Source: an uncultured Eubacteriales bacterium (lineage in GTDB: Bacteria; Bacillota; Clostridia; Peptostreptococcales; Anaerovoracaceae). From it: a stretch of 45,681 nucleotides of DNA. The notes beneath the pieces are model-generated. The model ran no database searches. It was not told where the DNA came from and saw only the letters and a program-made list of their open reading frames with translations. Positions 8,164-15,897 of this stretch are shown here, one piece after another (within the stretch, counting starts at the first letter, position 1; each line of letters opens with the position of its first letter). Location: contig OMZN01000138.1 in NCBI GenBank assembly GCA_900315555.1, forward strand, positions 1 through 45,681, read 5' to 3'. The translations under genes and the position numbers were made by a program.

Positions 8164-9141
8164 CTATGCGAAAATATTATTAAAGGCATCCTCTGCCGCA
8201 GGATAATCGCTTTCCTCCGCAAACTTGGCAGCGGCGGCAATATCAGCCTCGACATCCGCTTCAATCTTCTCAAACTCATCTGCGGAAGCCAGATTTTCCT
8301 CCATCATGGCAGCCTTCAAATTCTTGATAGGATCCTTCTTCATCCAGTCTTCCTTCTCCGTCTTGCTCTTACGGCTCCGATAAACGGCCGGATCGCCGAC
8401 ATGGTGTCCCTGCCATCTATAGGTCTTGGCCTCAATGATGGTGGGGCCCTCTCCGGCTCTTGCTCTGGCCACAGCTTCCTTGGCCGCCTCATACACCGCC
8501 GTCACATCCATGCCGTCCACAGTGACACCCGGAATGTTGTATCCCTTGGCACGAACGGACAGATCCGGCGTGTTGGTAACGTCACGAATATCGACGGAAA
8601 TGCCGTACAGGTTATTTTCAATCACATAGATACAGGGTAAATGCCATGCGGCTGCCATGTTGACACTCTCATGGAACGTTCCTTCATTGCTGGCACCATC
8701 TCCCAGAAAGGCGATGGAAACCTGATCTGTCTTTCTGTACTTTGCAGAATATGCCGCCCCTGTAGCAATAGGGATCTCGCCGCCGACGATGCCGTTGGCA
8801 CCGAGGATGCCTTTATCCATCGCCATAATGTGCATGGAACCGCCCTTGCCGTTGGAATATCCCGTCTTTTTCCCTAAAATCTCGGCCATCATCTTGTCCA
8901 GATCTGCACCGCGCGCAATCAGATGGCCATGTCCTCTGTGGGTGCTTCCGATATAATCTTTTTCGTTCAGGGCGCCGCATACACCGGTGGCAACTGCTTC
9001 TTCGCCCATATACAGATGGGCAAGCCCTGCCATCAGTCCGCGCTTGTAGAATTCGAATGTCTGTTCCTCAAAACGGCGAATCGTGAGCATCGTTTTGTAG
9101 AAATCCAGAAGCTGTTTCTTTTCATATCCTTTGACTACCAT
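8164..9141 (-). CDS. acoA: TPP-dependent dehydrogenase E1 alpha subunit (acetoin/pyruvate dehydrogenase)
   Basis: A 325-residue E1 alpha subunit. The thiamine diphosphate motif runs from GDGASNEG to IENN, and the STHRGHGHLIARG and KGGSMH segments are typical of the acoA/pdhA family. With the beta subunit it would decarboxylate or cleave its substrate and pass the two-carbon unit to E2-bound lipoate. The ATG has an excellent AGGAGG 6-7 nt upstream. It is the first gene after the sigma-54 promoter at 9225-9239, giving a leader of about 70 nt. The divergent sigma-54 activator and the E3 with a lipoyl domain point to acetoin dehydrogenase, but pyruvate or another 2-oxoacid is not excluded. Confidence 0.93.
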   Translation of the reverse strand: MVVKGYEKKQLLDFYKTMLTIRRFEEQTFEFYKRGLMAGLAHLYMGEEAVATGVCGALNEKDYIGSTHRGHGHLIARGADLDKMMAEILGKKTGYSNGKGGSMHIMAMDKGILGANGIVGGEIPIATGAAYSAKYRKTDQVSIAFLGDGASNEGTFHESVNMAAAWHLPCIYVIENNLYGISVDIRDVTNTPDLSVRAKGYNIPGVTVDGMDVTAVYEAAKEAVARARAGEGPTIIEAKTYRWQGHHVGDPAVYRSRKSKTEKEDWMKKDPIKNLKAAMMEENLASADEFEKIEADVEADIAAAAKFAEESDYPAAEDAFNNIFA

Positions 9142-9224
9142 CTGTAACCTCCTACGTTATGCAATGGATTTGTTGGATCAAGTGTTGCGATTGCAATATC
9201 GTTTCCGATTTGCCTTTAGAAAAA

Positions 9225-9239
9225 GCAAGACCTGTGCCA
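9225..9239 (-). promoter_or_regulatory. Sigma-54 (-24/-12) promoter of the acoABCL-lplA-larA-malic enzyme operon
   Basis: The minus strand reads TTGGCACAGGTCTTGCT. The invariant GG (9238-9237) and GC (9226-9225) are exactly 10 bp apart, and both blocks match the consensus TGGCAC-N5-TTGCW. The start site is predicted near 9213, about 70 nt before acoA. The promoter stands next to a gene for a sigma-54 activator. Confidence 0.9.
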
Positions 9240-9392
9240 ATCTTCCTTCACGCTTACCTTTCCACGCCTTCATTTCTTCTGAAAGCGCGCCATTGCAGCC
9301 CGTTTTCCCCTTTTTCCCCGGTTGTTTTTTTCATGGCACATGCATTCTTTCTGATTTTTCTTTCTTTTTTTCCCGCTCTTCCTCCCATTTCA

Positions 9393-9443
9393 TGTGTCTC
9401 GTCATGTGCCACCCGTTTGACAGTGTGTCACGTCATGTGCTAC
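9393..9443. promoter_or_regulatory. Upstream activator sites for the AcoR-like regulator
   Basis: Two 20-bp direct repeats, TGTGTCTCGTCATGTGCCAC (9393-9412) and TGTGTCACGTCATGTGCTAC (9424-9443), share 18 of 20 bases and are offset by 31 bp, about three helical turns. Between and over them lies the dyad TGACA-GTG-TGTCA (9418-9430). They are 155-205 bp upstream of the -24 element, the usual place for enhancer-binding proteins. Related motifs occur before the second sigma-54 promoter. Confidence 0.72.
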
Positions 9444-9446
9444 AGT
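9417..9446 (+). promoter_or_regulatory. Candidate housekeeping promoter of the acoR-like gene
   Basis: A perfect -35 box TTGACA (9417-9422) and -10 box TACAGT (9441-9446) are 18 bp apart. They are embedded in the second activator repeat, so binding of the regulator would block its own promoter. The start site would be near 9453, giving a leader of about 30 nt. Confidence 0.5.
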
Positions 9447-9484
9447 TGTGTCATCCGATACACCATACCCTTGTAAGGACAGAA

Positions 9485-11554
9485 ATGAGAAAAACCATGA
9501 CCACTTCTGAAAAAGATTACCAGCAGCAGGTTCACAAGCTTTGGGAACGCTTCATTCGGGGAGAAGAGGCCGACTACAGCCTCCTGCGTCCCGAAATTTA
9601 CGAATCATGGCAGCGATCCCGCCATGCAGACATTGACCACGAAAAGATCAGCACCAGCGTTCTTGACCCGGAAGACCTTAACATCCGTATCAATGCCAAC
9701 CTGCGCATCCTGGAAATTGTCCATCCCTATCTCGAACAAATCTACTCCGTTGTCAAGGGACAGGGCTTTTTCATCGAATACTGTGACAAGGACGGCTATA
9801 TTCTGGATCTGATCGGCGATCCCGATACACAGGAAGATATCAAGCAGCAGTCGATGCTCGTGATCGGCGCCAACCGCAAGGAATCCCTCGTGGGAACCAA
9901 TGCCATCGGAACCTGTCTGCGCCTGCAGAAGCCTATTCAAATCCGGGGCGAAGAACATTATCTGCGTCCACACAAACACTATGCCTGCTCCAGTGCACCC
10001 ATCTTTTACCAGGATGGCAGTGTGCGCGGCTGCATCAACGCCACCGGAAAAGCCGCGGATGTACACCCGCACACTCTTGGCATGATTATGTGTGCCGCCG
10101 GCGGTATCGAAAAAGAGCTGAGCATTCTGGAAAAAAACCGTGCCATCAAGCTGGTCAGTGCCCAAAGAAACAGCATCATTCAGTCCATCTCTGACGGGAT
10201 CATTCTGCTCAATCAGCGCGGCCAGGTGATCCAGATCAATGCACTGGCACTTAAGATGCTTCATATGAAATATGAAGCAATTCTCGGGAAAAATCTCTTT
10301 GACACACTTTCTTTCGACGGCAGGAAAAGCGCCGCCGATAACATGGCTCTGCTCAGCCGTTTTCCGTCCGGCAGCGAAATCGATATCACGCACCGCGGCA
10401 CAAACAGCGCACCTATGACCTTTCATCTCAGTGCAAATTCCGTTGAGGATAACGACAAGAACAACAGCGGCATGGTTCTCTGTCTCTATGAGAAGAAGAC
10501 GCTGAATCGAATGGTCAACACCATCAGCGGCTATCGTGCCAAATACACCTTCGACAGTATCATCGGACAGGCACCTGCCACAAAAAAGATGATCGACCTA
10601 TGCGTAAGAGCCGGCCGCAGCAATTCCAATATCCTGATTACAGGTGAAAGCGGCACCGGCAAGGAGCTGGTTGCGCACGCCATGCACAATGCCAGCAGCC
10701 ACCGCCGCGGGCCCTTCGTAGCCGTCAATTGTGCTGCTCTTCCTAAAAGCCTGGTAGAAAGTGAGCTTTTCGGCTATGCCAAGGGGGCCTTTACCGGGGC
10801 TTCCAAAGCAGGTAATCCCGGCAAATTCGAACTGGCCGATGGCGGCACCATCTTTCTGGATGAAATCGGCGACATGCCACTTGAGGTGCAGAGCGCCCTC
10901 CTGCGTGTTATCGAGACCAAAGAGGTAGTTCGCATCGGCAGCAAACATCCCAAACGAATCGATGTGCGCATCATCGCTGCCACCAATCGCAACCTTCCGC
11001 AAGCCGTGGAGGAAAAGCTCTTCCGAAAGGATCTTTACTACCGACTCAATGTCATGGCCATCGAAGTGCCGTCCCTCACCGAGCGAAAGGAAGATATTCC
11101 CCTGCTGGCTGATTATTTTGCAGAAACCTATTCCGGCGGCCAGCAGATCACAGTGGCGCCGGAAGTCTACGACTGTCTTTGCCGCTACCACTGGCCGGGC
11201 AACATCCGCCAGCTTGAGAATACCATGGAACGTGCCATCAACCTGACCGACGATGGATGCATCACACTGGCACAGCTGCCCGATGAAATCCGCTGCGCTG
11301 CCGGCGAACAGATACCGCCCCTCGCAAAGGAACTGACAAATCGTCCTGCCGCCGCCAAAGAAACATCATCAGAAGCGCACGCCTTTCCGGATACACGCGA
11401 TGGCATCTGCGCCGCACTGGAGGAAAGCGGAGGCAATGTGACCAAGGCGGGCACGCTGCTGGGCATGAGCAGACGAACCGTCTACCGCAGGCTCAAGGCA
11501 CTATCCATCGACTATGAAGCCTTCCGCAAAGGCGCAAATACCAGTCAGAACTAA
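9485..11554 (+). CDS. acoR: Sigma-54-dependent transcriptional activator, AcoR-like
   Basis: A 689-residue enhancer-binding protein. An N-terminal region containing a GAF-like sensor (about 70-210) is followed by a PAS domain (about 232-340, SIIQSISDGIILLNQRG), the AAA+ domain with Walker A GESGTGKE (near 386), the sigma-54 contact loop GAFTGA (near 434) and Walker B GTIFLDEIG, and a Fis-type helix-turn-helix (about 645-680). No receiver domain is present, so it senses a ligand directly rather than by phosphorylation. The start was chosen at the ATG with AAGGA 5 nt upstream. It is divergent from the aco operon and precedes a second sigma-54 promoter. Acetoin is the expected inducer by analogy with AcoR, but this is unproven. 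Confidence 0.93.
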   Translation: MRKTMTTSEKDYQQQVHKLWERFIRGEEADYSLLRPEIYESWQRSRHADIDHEKISTSVLDPEDLNIRINANLRILEIVHPYLEQIYSVVKGQGFFIEYCDKDGYILDLIGDPDTQEDIKQQSMLVIGANRKESLVGTNAIGTCLRLQKPIQIRGEEHYLRPHKHYACSSAPIFYQDGSVRGCINATGKAADVHPHTLGMIMCAAGGIEKELSILEKNRAIKLVSAQRNSIIQSISDGIILLNQRGQVIQINALALKMLHMKYEAILGKNLFDTLSFDGRKSAADNMALLSRFPSGSEIDITHRGTNSAPMTFHLSANSVEDNDKNNSGMVLCLYEKKTLNRMVNTISGYRAKYTFDSIIGQAPATKKMIDLCVRAGRSNSNILITGESGTGKELVAHAMHNASSHRRGPFVAVNCAALPKSLVESELFGYAKGAFTGASKAGNPGKFELADGGTIFLDEIGDMPLEVQSALLRVIETKEVVRIGSKHPKRIDVRIIAATNRNLPQAVEEKLFRKDLYYRLNVMAIEVPSLTERKEDIPLLADYFAETYSGGQQITVAPEVYDCLCRYHWPGNIRQLENTMERAINLTDDGCITLAQLPDEIRCAAGEQIPPLAKELTNRPAAAKETSSEAHAFPDTRDGICAALEESGGNVTKAGTLLGMSRRTVYRRLKALSIDYEAFRKGANTSQN

Positions 11555-11625
11555 ACGCTGGCAGACTATTTTTTCCTCAATCTGTTTTCCTCAATATAGA
11601 TACTGCTGTGCAGACAGCGGCATAG

Positions 11626-11698
11626 TGACAGTGCCACCATTTGACACACTTTTTCATCGCTGGCACTGTGCCGTCTGCCTTATGGCACATACTGACAC
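11626..11698. promoter_or_regulatory. Upstream activator sites for the second sigma-54 promoter
   Basis: This noncoding stretch holds TGACAGTGCCA (11626-11636), GTGCCACCATTTGACA (11631-11646), the dyad TGGCACTGTGCC (11661-11672) and GCACAT-AC-TGACAC (11685-11698). GTGCCACC-N-TTTGACA recurs with a one-base length change at 9407-9422, and the GCACAT/TGACAC pair resembles the complement of the 9393 and 9424 repeats. The sites lie about 200-280 bp before the -24 element at 11902. Confidence 0.6.
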
Positions 11699-11730
11699 GA
11701 TTCTTCTACCGCTGCAGTGGATTTTCTCAC

Positions 11731-11778
11731 ACCGGCAAGCGCCAGTACTCGATACGGCCTGCCGGCTTTTTCTTTTTC
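11731..11778 (+). terminator. Probable terminator of the acoR-like gene
   Basis: CCGGCA (11732-11737) can pair with TGCCGG (11760-11765) around a partly paired 22-nt loop. A run TTTTTCTTTTT follows. It lies between acoR and the second sigma-54 promoter and would separate the two transcripts. Confidence 0.5.
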
Positions 11779-11900
11779 AGAAAAAAGTTTCAAATCTACA
11801 CAAAAGTTTGTCTTCAAGAGGCGCTGCCACAGTTTCTGCTTCTTTCCCGCCTGTTTGATCAGAACCCGTTCAAGTCTGTTCATCACCTGCTCAGCATAGT

Positions 11901-11916
11901 TGGTACAAAAATTGCT
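11901..11916 (+). promoter_or_regulatory. Sigma-54 (-24/-12) promoter of the SGNH-GAPDH-PGK operon
   Basis: The plus strand reads TTGGTACAAAAATTGCTTT. The invariant GG (11902-11903) and GC (11914-11915) are separated by exactly 10 bp, with TTGGTAC at -24 and TTGCTTT at -12. The start site is predicted near 11927, some 23 nt before the SGNH gene start with its GAGAGGAGG ribosome binding site. Related activator motifs lie upstream. Confidence 0.85.
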
Positions 11917-11949
11917 TTAATAATCAGCAGAACAGAGAGGAGGCCTGCC

Positions 11950-12537
11950 ATGCAGATTATCTGTCTGGGAGACAGCTTTACAGAGGGGTTCGGCGTCAGC
12001 GAAGAGGAAAACTGGGTTTCGCTGCTGGATCATAGTGGAAGCGACAGCTACATTAACAAGGGTATCAGCGGTGACACTACCTCCGGCATGCTGGCACGGC
12101 TGCATAGGGACGTCATTTCTCAGCATCCCCACGCCGCCCTGCTCATCGGCGGCAGCAACGATGTGATTGCTTCAGGAAGCATCGAAATCGTCAAGTGCAA
12201 TATGATGGCTATGATCCATCAGCTATTCCACTACGGCATCAAACCAATCCTGTCCACCCCGATTCCGTGCATTCCCGAAAAGATCATGCCCCTTTGGACT
12301 GCTTACAATGATTTTTCAACCTACAACCAGAAGATGGAAGCACTTAATTCCTGGTGCAGGCGCTTCTCCCATGCATTCATGTGCGGCTATATTGATCTTT
12401 ACACACCCTTCCAGGAAGCCATAGCGGCCGGCGGCGCAGACCGGCTGTTCCTCGACGGACTGCATCTTGTTCCCGAGGGACAGAAAATGGCAGCTCAAAG
12501 GATTGCGCAGGCGGTCCATATCGATACATACGCTTGA
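11950..12537 (+). CDS. SGNH/GDSL-family hydrolase (lysophospholipase L1/TesA-like)
   Basis: A 195-residue cytoplasmic esterase or lipase-like protein. All SGNH blocks are visible: GDSFTEG with the nucleophilic Ser near residue 9, the glycine block in GISGDTTSGM, the asparagine block GGSND, and DGLHLVPEG with the catalytic Asp and His. There is no signal peptide, so an intracellular ester or thioester is likely, but the substrate is unknown. It is the first gene after the second sigma-54 promoter, with an AGGAGG-type site, and lies 42 bp before the GAPDH gene. A hydrolase in an operon with two glycolytic enzymes suggests release of a phosphorylated or acylated three-carbon compound, which is inference only. 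Confidence 0.85.
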   Translation: MQIICLGDSFTEGFGVSEEENWVSLLDHSGSDSYINKGISGDTTSGMLARLHRDVISQHPHAALLIGGSNDVIASGSIEIVKCNMMAMIHQLFHYGIKPILSTPIPCIPEKIMPLWTAYNDFSTYNQKMEALNSWCRRFSHAFMCGYIDLYTPFQEAIAAGGADRLFLDGLHLVPEGQKMAAQRIAQAVHIDTYA

Positions 12538-12579
12538 TGAACAGCCTCGTTGCTGTAGAGTAGAAAGGAGTACATTATC

Positions 12580-13620
12580 ATGAAAAAGGTAAAAGTCGGA
12601 GTAGCAGGTTACGGTACAATCGGTCAGCGTCTTGCTGATGGCGTGGCAAAGCAGGGTGACATGGAGCTGGTCGGTATTGCCGACTTCGCACCCACCCTGG
12701 CCATCCGCGCCCTTTATGAAAAAGGCATGCCCTATGATCTCTATCTAGTGGACGGCGCTGATCAGAGCGCATTCGAAAAGCTGGGCATTCCTGTCAAGGG
12801 GAATTTTGATGCACTGCTGGATCAGGTAGATATCATGCTGGATTCCTCCCCGGCCGGTGTAGGTGCCAAAAATAAACTGCTCTATGAAAAGAAAGGCATC
12901 AAGGCTGTATTCCAGGGCGGAGAATCCAATGAGGTGGCCGATGTGTTCTTTCACGGCTATGCCAACTATGAAAAGGGCGTCGGCAGAGATTATCTGAAAC
13001 TGACCAGCTGCAACACCACCGGATTGATCCGCACCATCGACTGCCTGGATCGTGCCTACGGTGTCAAAAAGACGGCCATTACCATCATCCGGCGCGTTGC
13101 TGACCCCGGTGATTACCACAGAGGGCTGACCAATGCACTGAAGGTCGATAAAGCACCGACGCATCAGGCCGTGGATCTGATGACCATCATGCCCCATGTC
13201 GACGCCACCGGCATCCTGGTGCAGACACCGGTCACGCACGGCCACATCATCACTGTGGTCGTTACAGGAAAGAATAAAATCACCAAAGAGATGGCACTGG
13301 AAGCCTTTGAAAAGCATCCCCGTATCCGTGTAGTCAGTACCGACGACGGTTTTCTCGGCAACGCTTCCTTCTTTAAGTATGGTCGTGACTTAGGTCATGC
13401 CCGCGGTGACCTCTATGAAATCGGCCTGTGGGAAGACAGCATTGTGGAGTCAGGTGATGACCTGATGTTTGCCATTCATATCCCGCAGGAAAGCGTCACT
13501 ATTCCCGAAACAATGGATGCCGTCCGCGCCGCCTGCAAAATGCAGTTAACCCGTGAAGAAGGCACCGCTGCTACCAATCAATATCTTGGTATCGGCAAAT
13601 TCAAGACCATGTTCAAATAA
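12580..13620 (+). CDS. Archaeal-type (type II) glyceraldehyde-3-phosphate dehydrogenase
   Basis: A 346-residue protein of the archaeal-type GAPDH family rather than the usual bacterial GapA. The N-terminus VGVAGYGTIGQRLADG is a Rossmann NAD(P) site. The catalytic cysteine is Cys144 in TSCNTTGL, and archaeal features such as VFQGGE, RRVADPGDYHRG and HVDATGILVQTPVTHGH are present. It would oxidise glyceraldehyde-3-phosphate to 1,3-bisphosphoglycerate with NAD(P). It is followed 28 bp later by an archaeal-type phosphoglycerate kinase, and a sigma-54 promoter lies before the operon. A bacterial genome normally carries a class I gapA elsewhere, so this copy may be catabolic or act on a related aldehyde. 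Horizontal origin is plausible. Confidence 0.9.
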   Translation: MKKVKVGVAGYGTIGQRLADGVAKQGDMELVGIADFAPTLAIRALYEKGMPYDLYLVDGADQSAFEKLGIPVKGNFDALLDQVDIMLDSSPAGVGAKNKLLYEKKGIKAVFQGGESNEVADVFFHGYANYEKGVGRDYLKLTSCNTTGLIRTIDCLDRAYGVKKTAITIIRRVADPGDYHRGLTNALKVDKAPTHQAVDLMTIMPHVDATGILVQTPVTHGHIITVVVTGKNKITKEMALEAFEKHPRIRVVSTDDGFLGNASFFKYGRDLGHARGDLYEIGLWEDSIVESGDDLMFAIHIPQESVTIPETMDAVRAACKMQLTREEGTAATNQYLGIGKFKTMFK

Positions 13621-13648
13621 ATTTATTAGAACAGAAAAAGGAGATCTT

Positions 13649-14893
13649 ATGAAATTTGGGATTCATACCTTGGATGACTTCGATGTTCGCCATAAGACCG
13701 TGCTCTGCCGGATTGACATCAACCAGCCCGTCGACCGGGAAACCGGCACATTGAAGAGCACGGCCAGAATCGAAGCCTGCGTGCCAACCATCCGTGAGCT
13801 TTCTGACAAGGGCGCCCGCGTGGTTCTTATGGCCCACCAGGGAAGCGATATCGAATACAAGAACTATTACACCACCCGCCCCCATGCCGCAGTTCTGACT
13901 GCACTCCTGCAGCGGCCGGTCCGCTTCATCGAAGATGTCTGCGGTCCTTATGCACAGGAACAAATCAAATCTCTGCGGGATGGGGAGATCCTCCTTTTGG
14001 ATAACGTCAGATTTCTGGCAGAGGAGCAAACTCTGTTCGAACGCAGCCTGCATCTTTCTCATGATGAGCAGGCAAAGACGCTGCTGGTGCAAAAACTCGC
14101 GCCGCTGGGTGATCTCTACGTATGCGATGCCTTTGCCGCAGCGCACAGAGACCAGCCTTCACTCGCCGGTTTTGAGCAGCTTCTTCCCAGTGCAATGGGA
14201 CGTCTTTTCGAAAAGGAATACTGCATTCTTTCCGAGATGATGGAATCGCCCAAACACCCCTGCGTTTTCCTGCTTGGAGGTGCCAAGGTGGCGGATGCCT
14301 TTCTGATGATGGACAGCGTCCTTGAAAAAAATATCGCAGATAAAATCCTGACCGGCGGCCTCGTAGCAAATATTCTCCTCTTTGCCCGCGGTACGGACAT
14401 CGGAGAAGCCAGCCGCAATATTATTCACAAAGCCGGACTGGACGAGTTCATTCAAACCGGCAGAGAGCTTCTGAACAAGTACAGTGAACGCATTGTCCTG
14501 CCCGAGGATCTGGCCTGTGTCCTTGAAGGTATGCGCCGGGAGGCACCCGTCGATGCCTTCCCCAAAGAGGCACCCGCCATCGACATCGGTGCATCTGCCG
14601 CAGCGCACTATGCGCAGCAGATTCAACAGGCGGCCACCGTCTTTGTCAACGGCCCGATGGGCATCTTCGAAGAAGCGCCATCCGAGGCCGGGACCCGTAC
14701 AGTCTGGCATGCCCTCGGTACGACACAGGCTTTCACCGTAGTCGGCGGCGGCGACAGCATCACCGCCTCCGCTAAATACGGCATCACTGAAAAGGTCTCC
14801 TATATCTGTACCGGCGGCGGCTCACTGATTCGTTTCCTCAGCGGCAGGGAACTCCCTGTCGTGCGCGCGCTGCGGGAAGGTGCGGCACGCTAG
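13649..14893 (+). CDS. pgk: Phosphoglycerate kinase, archaeal-type branch
   Basis: A 414-residue phosphoglycerate kinase that makes ATP from 1,3-bisphosphoglycerate. The substrate-binding start CRIDINQPVD, the AHQGSDIEYKNYYTT segment, LLDNVRF, LGGAKVAD, VNGPMGIFE and the C-terminal GGGDS nucleotide site are all seen. The wording of several motifs (DIN-PVD with TG following, HQGSDIEY, VNGPMG instead of the usual WNGPMG) places it with archaeal-type enzymes. The start is an ATG preceded by AAAAAGGAGA. It completes a GAPDH-PGK pair in the sigma-54 operon. No clear intrinsic terminator follows in the 65 bp before the convergent methyltransferase gene. Confidence 0.9.
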   Translation: MKFGIHTLDDFDVRHKTVLCRIDINQPVDRETGTLKSTARIEACVPTIRELSDKGARVVLMAHQGSDIEYKNYYTTRPHAAVLTALLQRPVRFIEDVCGPYAQEQIKSLRDGEILLLDNVRFLAEEQTLFERSLHLSHDEQAKTLLVQKLAPLGDLYVCDAFAAAHRDQPSLAGFEQLLPSAMGRLFEKEYCILSEMMESPKHPCVFLLGGAKVADAFLMMDSVLEKNIADKILTGGLVANILLFARGTDIGEASRNIIHKAGLDEFIQTGRELLNKYSERIVLPEDLACVLEGMRREAPVDAFPKEAPAIDIGASAAAHYAQQIQQAATVFVNGPMGIFEEAPSEAGTRTVWHALGTTQAFTVVGGGDSITASAKYGITEKVSYICTGGGSLIRFLSGRELPVVRALREGAAR

Positions 14894-14958
14894 AATTTTC
14901 AATGCGATACCGTAAACCGCCTGCAGTGCAGCTATACGAAACTATATGATGCAGCACG

Positions 14959-15897
14959 CTAGCGTTCGGATTTAAGGAGAAGCGCGGTACCGTGCAGATC
15001 GGGCAGAGGCAGCACAAAGGTTCCGCTGGCGCTGCAGAATTCCCTGACAGCGCGTCCTACTCCCGGAAACTGCATGCTGTTGTAATCGTGAATGAGAATG
15101 GCACCGCCCGGACTCATCCGCGGATAGAAAAAAGCCAGTCCGCTCTTCGTAGGGGCATAGAGGTCAGGATCCAGGCTTACCAGCGCAAAATGCATTTCAC
15201 AGATGGAGGGCATCTGCTCCAGACTTTCCGGGAAGCGTCCCTTGACGAAAACAGCCTGCTGCGGATGCGGCAGGCTGTTTCTTACACAATTCTCATCCGT
15301 ATCGGAAAAATCCGCCTGCCGGCCTGCTCCAACGACGGGTATCCTGCCGCCATCGGCTGTTTTTTCTTCGATTGCCAGATCATCCGCATCAAAGCCTGCA
15401 AAGGTATCGAACAAGTACAGTTTCCTAGCAGGAAGAACCCGGTTGATCTCCGCAGCGAAAGCGCCCTGATATACGCCCAGCTCCGCCAGCGCACCCGGCA
15501 CATGCCGCCTTTTGATTTCTTCTGCATACAAACGTAAAGCAGCCAGTCTGAGATCCTGTCTGTCACGAAACCAGCCTGCCGGCACAACCGCACCGGCGAA
15601 TCCGTCATCGCGCAGCTGCCGTATCAACTCACTTTCCGCTTCTTTGTTCAGCACGGCAATATAGACTTCCTCCGGTGCAAGATCCAGCGCCTCCTTTATG
15701 GAAACTACCGGATAGCCCATGCACTGCGTGCCCTGTTTTCTCTTGCTGCTGTCCACATAACAGAGCATCTCACAATCGTGCGGAAGCCACTGCAGCATCA
15801 TGGCACCGGCCTGACCGGCACCCCAAATGATCACCCTTTTCCGGGCTGCAGAGCCTCTCTCTGCCGCTGTCTCCATGGTTTTTGTATCCTTCTTCAT
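14959..15897 (-). CDS. TylF/MycF-like O-methyltransferase with N-terminal Rossmann domain
   Basis: A 312-residue protein with two parts. Residues about 20-100 (RVIIWGAGQAGAMMLQWL...CYVDSSKRKQG) form a short Rossmann segment like those in nucleotide-sugar or cell-surface biosynthesis proteins. Residues about 135-310 resemble the TylF family of S-adenosylmethionine- and Mg-dependent sugar O-methyltransferases (LAELGVYQGAFAAEINRVL, LYLFDTFAGFD, ALVSLDPDLYAPT, GGAILIHDYNS). The substrate is unknown; a surface glycan or a secondary metabolite sugar is reasonable. Its ATG overlaps the stop of the 86-residue gene upstream (ATGA), so the two are translationally coupled. Confidence 0.78.
   Translation of the reverse strand: MKKDTKTMETAAERGSAARKRVIIWGAGQAGAMMLQWLPHDCEMLCYVDSSKRKQGTQCMGYPVVSIKEALDLAPEEVYIAVLNKEAESELIRQLRDDGFAGAVVPAGWFRDRQDLRLAALRLYAEEIKRRHVPGALAELGVYQGAFAAEINRVLPARKLYLFDTFAGFDADDLAIEEKTADGGRIPVVGAGRQADFSDTDENCVRNSLPHPQQAVFVKGRFPESLEQMPSICEMHFALVSLDPDLYAPTKSGLAFFYPRMSPGGAILIHDYNSMQFPGVGRAVREFCSASGTFVLPLPDLHGTALLLKSER

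Noticed and set aside
11661-11698. Additional sigma-54 -24-like blocks TGGCAC at 11661 and 11684
   Set aside because: No GC lies 10 bp after the GG in either case; they fit better as enhancer half-sites.
14885-14963. Nine-base direct repeat GCACGCTAG at the ends of the pgk and methyltransferase genes
   Set aside because: It is short, each copy contains coding or stop-codon sequence, and no mobile element lies between, so chance is the simplest reading.
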